DNA of 40,586 nucleotides from Synergistaceae bacterium. Its GTDB lineage: Bacteria > Synergistota > Synergistia > Synergistales > Aminobacteriaceae. The position numbers and the translations under genes were made by a program. The notes under the pieces were generated by a model. It had not been told where the DNA came from. It searched no databases and saw nothing but the letters and a program-made list of their open reading frames with translations. Shown here piece by piece: positions 31,636 to 39,518 of the stretch (position 1 is its first letter; each line of letters starts with the position of its first letter). The stretch lies in assembly GCA_017448795.1 (NCBI GenBank), contig JAFSKV010000043.1:1-40586 (forward strand). Reading direction: 5' to 3'.

Positions 31636-33558
31636 TCATCCCTCCATGCTCTGGGTGATTTTCTCCGGCGGAATGTACTTCGCCAGCATCTCCTCAAGCT
31701 CCTTTCCGTTCACCGGCTTGCTGAGGAAATCGTCAAACCCGGCCGACAGCAATTCTGCCCTCACTCCGACAAGAGCGTTTGCCGTGCACACGATGACTTT
31801 TGCCTTTGACCCGGGAGCGTCTGTCATTGCCCGCAGATTGTGGAGAGTCTCTTTACCGTCCATTCTCGGCATCATGTAGTCCATCAGTATAACGTCATAG
31901 GCATTTTTCCCGCAGAGCCTGAGGCAGTCCTCGCCCGATTCCGCGTCGTCAACCTTCACTTCATTCTCCTTCATGAGCGAGCGGAGGACTATCCTGTTCA
32001 TGTCATTGTCATCAACAACAAGAACCCTCGCGCCCGGAGCTTTGAGGATTTTGCGGACTTCCTTCTTTTTGTGGCCTGACTCAAGCTCGTAGTCCCTGAG
32101 AGTCTTTTCGCCTACTATCTTCTGAGGTATCACTACATGGAACGTTGAGCCTACCCCGTACGTTGATGTTACTTCGACATTTCCCCCCATAAGCTCGATG
32201 AGCCTGCCCGTAATCGCGAGGCCTAAGCCCGTTCCTTCTATATTGTGCGTCTCTTTCGCGTCAATCCTGCTGAAGGACTTGAACAGCTTGGGTATGTCCT
32301 CGGCGTGTATTCCGATTCCTGTGTCAGTAACAGTAACATGAAGCACTATCAATGACGGGTCATCGCCTTTCACCCCGGTCAACGTGAACTTGACGCTTCC
32401 CTTCTTTGTGTATTTCACGGCGTTGTTGAGAATGTTGACCATAATCTGCTGGACTCGTATCCTGTCGCCGAAAAGTTCATCAGGAAGTGAGTCGTCAATC
32501 TGCGCGGTGTACTGGAGGCCTTTCTGCTCTGCGCGAATCTTCACCATGTTGTCCACGTCCCTCAAGACCTGACCCAAGTCGTAATTCCTGGAAGCAAGCT
32601 CAAGCTGTCCTGACTCTATCTTGCTGAAGTCAAGTATGTCATTGATGATGTGAAGTAGGGAGCTTCCCGCGCTCTGAATGTCCCTCGCGTACTCGTAGAC
32701 GGGGCCTGACTCGTATTTCCTCATGATAACCTCGTCCATTCCCATAATAGTTGTGAGGGGCGTGCGTATTTCGTGGGACATGTTGGCGAGGAACTCACCC
32801 TTTGCTTTGTCTGCGGCTATTGCTGCCTGGCTTGCTTCATCTGCGAGGGATTTCGCCTTGCGCAGACGCTCAAGAGTGCGCTCAAGATCCCTGTAAGCCG
32901 GAGTCTCAAGAAGGAAGAAGTAGTAATACACGTTCACGGAAATGATGACGAAGTTCACGGGTATGTGCGGGAAGAAGTGAGCCTGCGCCGCCATGATGCA
33001 CCAGCACACAGCGAAGTTGCCGACAAGTGCCCACATCTGCCCCCTTGTGAAAGCACGGCGGTAAAGATAAAGCTCAAGCCACGTCCACAACGTCCAGAGC
33101 CAGATGAACCCCGTAGACAGAAGCCAGTTAAGCGGCCCGGAAATTATCTCCCCTCCCGGTGAAATCCCAAGGTTAGCCCCGGTGAAATGACCGGCAAGCT
33201 GAAGGTAGAAGAAGACTCCCATCATCACATTCTGAACGTAAAGCATACGCTTGTTTCCTGACGATGACGCGCCGAAGCAGGCTATGTAGCGCATGAACAT
33301 GAAGTAAACCCCGCATTCCGCGCACTGCCACAGGACGGAGCAGAAATATTTTGCCCCGGCAGAATACGCAGACCCTTCCGCGAGAATGACAGACACAAGA
33401 ATATCAACGGCACTGCTTGCGGTTGTCATGTAGGCATAACGGAGGAGGCCTTTCTTCTCCGCTGATGTCCCGGAGTAAATAATCTGAAGGTAAACGCACA
33501 GCGTGATGCTCAGAAATATAACAGCTATCTCTGACTCGATAATGTAATGAGCTTCCAA
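31636..33558 (-). CDS. Hybrid sensor histidine kinase (7TM, HisKA, HATPase, REC), TTG start
   Basis: A 640-residue paralogue of the next gene with the same layout. About seven membrane segments lie in residues 10-217, then the junction LLETPAYRDLERTLERLRKA. HisKA has His262 (EFLANMSHEIRTPLTTIMGM), HATPase_c has NILNNAVKYT, DTGIGI and GTGLGLAI, and the C-terminal receiver is VLVVDDNDMNR ... LMDYMMPRMDG. The ATG that opens the longest frame lies inside the divergent kinase gene; I place the start at TTG 33558, which has AAGGAG eleven bases upstream. A TATAAT lies at 33606-33601. It is translationally coupled to the following kinase gene. Confidence 0.9.
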   Translation of the reverse strand: MEAHYIIESEIAVIFLSITLCVYLQIIYSGTSAEKKGLLRYAYMTTASSAVDILVSVILAEGSAYSAGAKYFCSVLWQCAECGVYFMFMRYIACFGASSSGNKRMLYVQNVMMGVFFYLQLAGHFTGANLGISPGGEIISGPLNWLLSTGFIWLWTLWTWLELYLYRRAFTRGQMWALVGNFAVCWCIMAAQAHFFPHIPVNFVIISVNVYYYFFLLETPAYRDLERTLERLRKAKSLADEASQAAIAADKAKGEFLANMSHEIRTPLTTIMGMDEVIMRKYESGPVYEYARDIQSAGSSLLHIINDILDFSKIESGQLELASRNYDLGQVLRDVDNMVKIRAEQKGLQYTAQIDDSLPDELFGDRIRVQQIMVNILNNAVKYTKKGSVKFTLTGVKGDDPSLIVLHVTVTDTGIGIHAEDIPKLFKSFSRIDAKETHNIEGTGLGLAITGRLIELMGGNVEVTSTYGVGSTFHVVIPQKIVGEKTLRDYELESGHKKKEVRKILKAPGARVLVVDDNDMNRIVLRSLMKENEVKVDDAESGEDCLRLCGKNAYDVILMDYMMPRMDGKETLHNLRAMTDAPGSKAKVIVCTANALVGVRAELLSAGFDDFLSKPVNGKELEEMLAKYIPPEKITQSMEG

Positions 33559-33600
33559 GTTAGCAATAACTCCTTCAGCTGGATTGTTTGTGATGAGTGT

Positions 33601-33662
33601 ATTATATAACCTTAACCGCAAATTTTTGGGCTGTAGCACCTCCACACTAATTGTGATATTAT
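33601..33662. promoter_or_regulatory. Divergent promoter elements between histidine kinase genes
   Basis: On the minus strand TATAAT (33606-33601) serves the left kinase pair; its -35 is weak. On the plus strand TGATATTAT (33654-33662) is an extended -10 placed so that transcription would begin at or within a base or two of the ATG at 33670. Confidence 0.5.
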
Positions 33663-33669
33663 TCACCGC

Positions 33670-36111
33670 ATGAATACTCACACAATCAGAGAATTTATCC
33701 TTGAGCCTGACAGTTCGGGCAGTAATGTTGCGGCTTTGTGCTTCTGCATGCTGGGCACTGTCTCGGCTCTTGCTATGGGGGCGACAGGGGTGCTGCGGAT
33801 TGCTGGGGGGCACTGCGTTTCAGCGGGGGCTTACTTCGTTTTGTCTGCGCTGTCTCTGTTGCTTCTGCTGTATGCGTTGCGCTGTGTCAACAAAAATTCT
33901 GCGGAGAAACTTTCCGGGCTGTCTTACCCTGTGGCTGTCTTGGGCTTCATATTCGGCCTGACGGTGCTTTTCTTTGTTGACGGCGGGACAAGCGGGGGCG
34001 TTCCGGTTTTCTTCATCCTCGCTGTTGTGGCCACGCCCTGCTTCCTTCCGACTAAGGACGCTTTTGTGATGGTGTGCCTTGAGATTGCCGCCTGCACGTC
34101 AAACGCATTATTTGAGCATTATTATCCGGGTTCTGTTGACCCTTCCCTTGCGAATCCGGGGAGCGCGTTTGTTCCTGTCCTGATTGTCGCGGCTGTGCTT
34201 GGATTACTCTTCCTGCTGTACACGTACGCTTACAGGAGCCAGCAGGCCAGGCTTGACAACGCCATAGCTGAGGCAAATTCCGCGAACGAAGCCAAAAGCT
34301 CCTTCCTCAACAACATGAGCCATGAGATTCGCACGCCAATGAACTCAATCTTAGGCATGAACGAAATGATTCTACGCGAGGAAGAGAGGCCGGAAATCCG
34401 GGAATATGCCCTTGTCATCCAGAGAAGCGGCCGTGCACTGCTTGCCATCATCAATGATGTGTTAGATTTCTCCAAGCTCCAAGATAAGAAGATGGAAATC
34501 ATGGCCGTGCGCTATGACCTCAGCTCGCTGATAAATGACCTAGTCAACATGGCCGCAGAGCAGGCGAAGAAGAAATCCCTCACCTTCACAGTGAACGTGG
34601 ATAAAGAGATTCCCCGCATCCTTGACGGCGACGAGTACCACATAAGGCAGGTCATGATGAACATCCTGAACAACGCCATAAAGTACACAGAGCGCGGAGG
34701 CGTAACCGTAACAATCGGCTATGAGACGGTCGACAGCTACAGCATCCTCCTGAAATGCTCGGTAACAGACACAGGCATCGGCATAAAGTCCGAGGACATG
34801 GAGAATATATTTACCCCGTTCGAACACGTGGAAGCCTCGCGTAAATTCAGCGCGGACGGCTCAGGCCTGGGACTGCCGATAGTACAGCAGCTCCTTCAGC
34901 TCATGGACTCGGAACTCAAGGTAGAGAGCGTTTTCCACAAGGGGTCTACGTTCTCGTTTGACGTGAAGCAGGCGGTCATAAAGTGGGAGCCTATAGGGGA
35001 CTATGAGCGGGCATTCTCGCAGGCGGCGGCGCATCAGGGAAAAGCGTTCACGCAGTCATTCCAGGCACCTGACGCGAGAGTCCTTGTCGTTGATGACGCT
35101 GATGTGAACCTGCTGGTTTTCGCCAACCTCCTCAAGAAGACAAAGATAAAGATTGACTCTGCTTCAAGCGGGCTGGAAATGCTCCAGATGGTGCGTATGA
35201 ACCACTACAACATGATATTCCTTGACCACAGGATGCCCGGAATGGACGGAATAGAAGCGTTCCACAACATGAAGAAGATGACTGACGGCCTCAATTACAA
35301 CACGCCTGTAGTAGCACTGACGGCAAACGCGGTTTTAGGGGCGAGACAGCTATACATTGACGAGGGTTTCAGCGACTACATATCGAAGCCTGTCGACACT
35401 GTGAGGCTTGAGCAGGTTTTGCTTGAGTACCTTCCGCCTGACTTGGTGATACGGGGCGGTGACATGACGGACGACGATACACCCGCGCCGAAAGCTGAAC
35501 CCACAGAGTCCCCTGCCGCTGAGACAGAAGACCCGTCAGCAAAATTCAAGGCCATACCGGGGATCGACTACAACGCGGCTGTAACGAACTGCGGAAGCGA
35601 GGACACATTCATTCAGGCACTGGAAATATTCTATGACTCTCTGGACAAGAAGTCTGACGAAATCGAGGGCTTTGAGCGCGAAAAGGACATCAAGAACTAC
35701 ACCATCAAGGTACATGCTTTGAAGAGCGCGGCGCGTCTTGTGGGTGCATTGAAACTGTCTGATGACGCAAAATATCTTGAGGCCTGCGGAGACAAGAACG
35801 ACATAGCCGAGATAGAGGCAAAGACTCCCGCCCTGCTGTCGCTCTACAGGAGCTACAAGCCTGAGCTGGCAAAAGTTTTCGGGGCAAAAGATGAACCTGA
35901 CATGTCGCTTCCTGAGATTTCTGTTGATGACCTTCACGAGATGTATTCACTGATTAAGGGCTTTGCGGCTGATTTCGATCTGGACAACATAGACAAGATG
36001 ATGGAGGAGGCAAAGAATTTCAGGATACCAGAGTCGGAGCGCGAAAAGTTCGAACGTATCAAAGAGTGCGTGACCAGCGCGGACTGGGGAACGCTTGAGG
36101 AGTTGCTATAA
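33670..36111 (+). CDS. Hybrid sensor histidine kinase with REC and Hpt domains
   Basis: An 813-residue kinase. About six membrane segments lie in residues 18-186, a different sensor from the two minus-strand kinases. HisKA has His218 (FLNNMSHEIRTPMNSILGM). HATPase_c has NILNNAIKYT, DTGIGI and GSGLGLPI. The receiver (about 470-590) shows VLVVDDADVNL and FLDHRMPGMDG. An acidic Pro-rich linker leads to an Hpt domain with His682 (TIKVHALKSAARLVGA), then an acidic helical tail. This is the only Hpt domain in the cluster, so it may serve as the relay hub for the neighbouring kinases and the stand-alone receiver (inference). No ribosome-binding site precedes the ATG and an extended -10 lies 7 bases upstream, so the mRNA may be leaderless; the start remains uncertain. 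Confidence 0.9.
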   Translation: MNTHTIREFILEPDSSGSNVAALCFCMLGTVSALAMGATGVLRIAGGHCVSAGAYFVLSALSLLLLLYALRCVNKNSAEKLSGLSYPVAVLGFIFGLTVLFFVDGGTSGGVPVFFILAVVATPCFLPTKDAFVMVCLEIAACTSNALFEHYYPGSVDPSLANPGSAFVPVLIVAAVLGLLFLLYTYAYRSQQARLDNAIAEANSANEAKSSFLNNMSHEIRTPMNSILGMNEMILREEERPEIREYALVIQRSGRALLAIINDVLDFSKLQDKKMEIMAVRYDLSSLINDLVNMAAEQAKKKSLTFTVNVDKEIPRILDGDEYHIRQVMMNILNNAIKYTERGGVTVTIGYETVDSYSILLKCSVTDTGIGIKSEDMENIFTPFEHVEASRKFSADGSGLGLPIVQQLLQLMDSELKVESVFHKGSTFSFDVKQAVIKWEPIGDYERAFSQAAAHQGKAFTQSFQAPDARVLVVDDADVNLLVFANLLKKTKIKIDSASSGLEMLQMVRMNHYNMIFLDHRMPGMDGIEAFHNMKKMTDGLNYNTPVVALTANAVLGARQLYIDEGFSDYISKPVDTVRLEQVLLEYLPPDLVIRGGDMTDDDTPAPKAEPTESPAAETEDPSAKFKAIPGIDYNAAVTNCGSEDTFIQALEIFYDSLDKKSDEIEGFEREKDIKNYTIKVHALKSAARLVGALKLSDDAKYLEACGDKNDIAEIEAKTPALLSLYRSYKPELAKVFGAKDEPDMSLPEISVDDLHEMYSLIKGFAADFDLDNIDKMMEEAKNFRIPESEREKFERIKECVTSADWGTLEELL

Positions 36112-36167
36112 TTGCAAGAGTCAAACGGGTTGGCCGAAAATATATGTGAAAGAAGGAATGCTGAAGA

Positions 36168-37031
36168 ATGAGCAAAGTATTATTCATCACGGAAAAGGTG
36201 AGCTTTATCTCCGAGGGGATAATCAACCACCTGAAGGCGCAGAATTTCGAGGTACTGACGGTTAAGCCTGATGTAACGGCAATCTCGAACTTCCTGAAAG
36301 AGGACAACGGCAATGACGAAGACGCAATAGACCCGGAAGTTGCCGCGCTTTTGAGCCAGCAGAGTGAGGAAGGCGGAGAGGCTTCTGCGGCGGAGGATGA
36401 CAAGAAGGACGACATTCCGCGAATCTTCATCCTTTACTTGCAGGGCGAGGATAATTTGATGATTGACGTTCTTGGCTATATACGGGACTTAGTCGAGGAC
36501 AGGGGAATACGTTTCTTCGTCATCGGAACGCAGGAAGAGCTTGATACTGTGGTCGGCAAGAAAGCTGATTACGTAGCTCAGACATACACACGCCCTGTTG
36601 ACCTTGCTGACTTAATCAAGCGTCTGCAAAAAGAAGGCGAGGCAGTCGACAAGCTCAAAGAGTTCAAGAGCATCCTAATTGTTGACGACGACGCGACAGC
36701 ACTCCGCTCAATGAAGAGCCTGCTTTCCACGCGCTACAAGATTCTCGTTGCAAGCTCAGGGATGAACGCTATAACGATTCTGGCGAAGAACAAAGTCGAT
36801 CTCATCCTGCTTGATTTCGAGATGCCTATCGTGAACGGCCCGAAAGTCCTCGAAATGATACGCTCAGACCCCAACACAGCAAACATCCCGGTAATGTTCC
36901 TGACAGCGAAGGGCGACAAACGCAGCATCATGGAAGTGTTGCGCTTCAAGCCTGAAAAGTATCTGCTGAAGACAATGCTGCCCAAGGACATCCTCGACAG
37001 CATAGACGATTTCTTCAGGACAAGGAAATAG
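36168..37031 (+). CDS. Stand-alone response regulator: pseudo-receiver plus intact receiver
   Basis: A 287-residue soluble protein with no output domain. The C-terminal half (about 167-287) is a full receiver: the acidic pocket IVDDD (171-175), phospho-acceptor Asp216 in LLDFEMP, FLTAK and the conserved Lys in YLLKTM. The N-terminal half (1-155) looks like a second receiver fold (KVLFITE, IFILYLQGED, RFFVIGTQEE) that lacks the Asp pocket and is split by an acidic linker (about 45-82). It begins 56 bases after the Hpt-bearing kinase on the same strand with AAGGA upstream, so it is probably that kinase's partner. Without an output domain it may act by protein-protein contact or as a phosphate sink. 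Confidence 0.88.
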   Translation: MSKVLFITEKVSFISEGIINHLKAQNFEVLTVKPDVTAISNFLKEDNGNDEDAIDPEVAALLSQQSEEGGEASAAEDDKKDDIPRIFILYLQGEDNLMIDVLGYIRDLVEDRGIRFFVIGTQEELDTVVGKKADYVAQTYTRPVDLADLIKRLQKEGEAVDKLKEFKSILIVDDDATALRSMKSLLSTRYKILVASSGMNAITILAKNKVDLILLDFEMPIVNGPKVLEMIRSDPNTANIPVMFLTAKGDKRSIMEVLRFKPEKYLLKTMLPKDILDSIDDFFRTRK

Positions 37032-37075
37032 CCACACAACATACTCCATATAACACTCCTTTCTTCAAGCACAAG

Positions 37076-37109
37076 CCCTTTCCGCCAAAAACGGGGAGGG
37101 TTTTGCTTT
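37076..37109 (+). terminator. Intrinsic terminator after the response regulator
   Basis: CCCTTTCCG (37076-37084) and CGGGGAGGG (37092-37100) form a 9-bp stem with an A-rich loop, followed by TTTTGCTTT. It lies between converging genes. Confidence 0.8.
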
Positions 37110-37995
37110 ACGCATAGCCCAGCCGCCTCAACGCCGCCGGGTTTCTTCTCCAGCCCGGAACAGCCTTAACCCACAAATCCAGGTAAACAGGAATCCCCGT
37201 AACATCCTCGATGGCTTTCCTTGCCTCGCCGCCGATTCTCTTCACCATCTCGCCGCCCGTGCCTATCACAATTTTCTTCTGCCCCTCAGTCTCAGTAACA
37301 AGAGTAGCGCGGATATACAGCTTCTTGCGGTCAGGATATTCCTCCGGGCTCTTGTACTCGTCAACCACAACAGCCACACAGTGAGGCACTTCATCGCGTA
37401 ACATCATCAAAACTTTTTCGCGGATAATCTCGGAGGCCATGAATTTTTCTGTCGTGTCCATGAGAATATCAGGGTCATAAATCGCTTCACCCTCCGGGAT
37501 ATGAGGCATCACAGCGGCCATGAGGGCATCGAGTCCGCGCCGGGTCTTTGCGGAAACCGCGACTTTTTCTGCTGACGGGAGGAGTTCCCCGTAGAGCTCA
37601 AGGGCGGGTGATGGGTCTGATTTGTCGGACTTATTGGCGGCGAGAATGACCGGGATTTTCGCGGGCAGTATCCGGGCTGCCTCGTAATCGTCAGGCCTGA
37701 GCTTGCGTGTCCCGGCGTCAGCAAGCCAAAGCACACAGTCAGCATTATCTAGGGCATCAAGTATCGAGTCTGTGAGGAACAAGCCTAACTTGTCGTGTGA
37801 GTCTGGCGTGAAGAGTCCGGGTGTGTCGGTGAAAATGATTTGAGCGTCGGGGGCGTTGTAGATACAGCGGACGGAATTGCGTGTAGTCTGAGGCTTGGGC
37901 GATATGATGAGGGCATGTGTCTTAAGCAGGGCGTTGACGAGGGACGACTTGCCCGCATTGGGACGGCCGATTATGGTAACGACTCCGCACTTCAT
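37108..37995 (-). CDS. era: Ribosome biogenesis GTPase Era
   Basis: Essential GTPase that binds 16S rRNA near its 3' end during 30S maturation. The 295-residue protein shows G1 GRPNAGKSS, switch region KPQTTRNSVR, G3 DTPGL, G4 NKSD and G5 VSAK, then a C-terminal KH domain (KKLYIRATLVTETEGQKKIVIGTGGEMVKRIG). The start at 37995 lies in the ATGA overlap with the cdd stop; the longer frame would run 45 codons back through cdd. The cdd-era pair is common in Gram-positive-type gene orders. Confidence 0.97.
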   Translation of the reverse strand: MKCGVVTIIGRPNAGKSSLVNALLKTHALIISPKPQTTRNSVRCIYNAPDAQIIFTDTPGLFTPDSHDKLGLFLTDSILDALDNADCVLWLADAGTRKLRPDDYEAARILPAKIPVILAANKSDKSDPSPALELYGELLPSAEKVAVSAKTRRGLDALMAAVMPHIPEGEAIYDPDILMDTTEKFMASEIIREKVLMMLRDEVPHCVAVVVDEYKSPEEYPDRKKLYIRATLVTETEGQKKIVIGTGGEMVKRIGGEARKAIEDVTGIPVYLDLWVKAVPGWRRNPAALRRLGYA

Positions 37996-38429
37996 GGCCT
38001 GAGAGTGAATGTGTGTGGCAGAAGCTCGGTGAGTGTGAAAATTTCCGGGCCTGAAGGCGAGGCCATCACTACGAGAATATCCGGGCTGAACTCGGCGAGG
38101 GTCTGCCGGCAGGCTCCGCAGGGAGGGCAAGGGACAGTCATGTAGTCGTCCGAGTCTTCGTGCGAACCTACAACGGCGATTGCGACCGGGCTACGTTTGC
38201 CCAGTGAGACCATAGCGGCAACCCCGGAACGTTCCGCGCAAATCGTGAGGCTGTAGGAGGCGTTCTCTACGTTGCAGGACTGGAGGACTTCACCGTCAGC
38301 AAAAAGAATCGCCGCACCGACATGAAACCGTGAGTAGGGCGCGTAGGATTTCGATGCGGCATCGCGCGCAAGATCTAGGAGCGTCTCAGGTGTTACGGAT
38401 GATGACGGCCATGTGTAATTTGAGGACAT
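37992..38429 (-). CDS. cdd: Cytidine deaminase
   Basis: Deaminates cytidine and deoxycytidine to uridine and deoxyuridine in pyrimidine salvage. The 145-residue tetramer-type enzyme has the zinc site CAERSG with the catalytic Glu, PCPPCGACRQTLAEF with the two Cys ligands, and the substrate motif FHVGAAIL and NVENASYSL. It overlaps era by 4 bases. A broken radical SAM gene lies immediately upstream, so its original promoter region may have been rearranged. Confidence 0.96.
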   Translation of the reverse strand: MSSNYTWPSSSVTPETLLDLARDAASKSYAPYSRFHVGAAILFADGEVLQSCNVENASYSLTICAERSGVAAMVSLGKRSPVAIAVVGSHEDSDDYMTVPCPPCGACRQTLAEFSPDILVVMASPSGPEIFTLTELLPHTFTLRP

Positions 38430-38474
38430 AATACCCCGCCTTTTGTGTGGAATTATGCGGGATATTGTACACTA

Positions 38475-39291
38475 TCAGATGAACTTGTACGTCATGCTGT
38501 CGTTGAGGATAACTTCCTCGTAAGCAGTCATGAAGACAGCCCAGCGTTGTCCCGGCCGGGCGGAAATGTATTGACTTGCAGCCGATTGACTTTGCGATTT
38601 TCGCGGCCTCGTAGATTTCGCCGATGTTCTCCTTGTAGAGAAGGTACTTGTAGCTCACTCCGTATGACGGATGACTTGCGCCGAGCCTCGTTGCGTAGAA
38701 GCGTGAGTAGTCCGCAAGCGTGGCCATGTTGTCGATTATGCGGCTGAAGATGTCAGAATCCTCGGGGAGTCCCTTGAGCTTGTTGAAGGTCTTTGCGCTC
38801 CCTGCGTCAACAGACACACCTACCCATGTGCATTGGCTCAAAGCGTCGATGCAGGTGTTGATTCGCGTGCCGTTGGTTACGACCCCGATTTCGATTCCGT
38901 TGCGGGTTAGACGGTCAATGAAGACTGGAGTCGCAGGGTTGAGCAGGGACTCTCCGCCGCCAGCAACGCAGACTGCCTTCACGCCGGGATGGTATGAACC
39001 TGAGCTGCCCCAATTCGGGAGGAAGTCAGCAATTCTGCACAAGATTTTCTCACTGAGCATCCTTTTTCTGTGGTCGCGGATGTATCTTGCGTTGCACCAC
39101 TCACAATTTAGGTCGCAGACGTTAGCGGGGTCTACGGTGATGAGGACGGGTGCGGGGACTGGACGGCCTCACCTGATGTTCTGCCAGCGGTCAATATGAG
39201 CCAAGAGCTTGAAGCTGTTGTAGGGATTCCAGCGTTTGAGGGCTTTCCATTCGCTTACGTGGAAGAGGGGGTTGCGTTCTGTCGGGGTCAT
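38475..39291 (-). pseudogene. Radical SAM protein gene with an in-frame TGA and a 3' frameshift
   Basis: An ATG at 39291 with GGAGG eleven bases upstream opens a frame reading TERNPLFHVSEWKALKRWNP. A TGA interrupts it at 39171-39169, in the same frame as the rest. Directly after it the frame holds VDPANVCDLNCEWCNARY, the CxxxCxxC iron-sulfur motif of radical SAM enzymes, and then AVCVAGGGESLLNP (the GGE motif) and GVVTNGTRI. Near 38541-38548 the frame seems to slip: in the current frame the end is implausible and overlaps cdd, while the other frame gives WAVFMTAYEEVILNDSMTY and a stop at 38475. Two lesions suggest a dead gene, or assembly errors. Family members of this type often lie in glycan or peptide-modification loci; the FrhB-type neighbour fits. 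Substrate unknown. Confidence 0.75.
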
Positions 39292-39365
39292 CAGCGTCCG
39301 TGCCTCCCAACAGAGAAAGTAAGACTACTTGTCAGGGAATGAGTGTGAGGGCATAAGGGTCGCCA

Positions 39366-39394
39366 AGAGCTGAGAGCTGAGAGCTGAGAGCTGA
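39366..39394. repeat. Heptanucleotide tandem repeat, four copies
   Basis: Four perfect copies of AGAGCTG plus one base, in the gap between the broken radical SAM gene and the FrhB-type gene. In another phase the unit is CTGAGAG, which shares CTGAG with the array at the right window edge. Confidence 0.88.
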
Positions 39395-39518
39395 TTTTAC
39401 CGGGAAATTCAAGCCGTGTCAATCTCCTTTCGTGTTGTGATTCTGGATGCCACGAATTATAGCATACATCAGCACGAATCCCCCTGCCCGCAAAAGACAA
39501 GGGGCATGATTTTCCGTG

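Noticed and set aside
39169-39171. Selenocysteine codon in the radical SAM gene
   Set aside because: The TGA lies before the iron-sulfur cysteines at a variable position, no convincing SECIS hairpin follows, and the gene has a second lesion.
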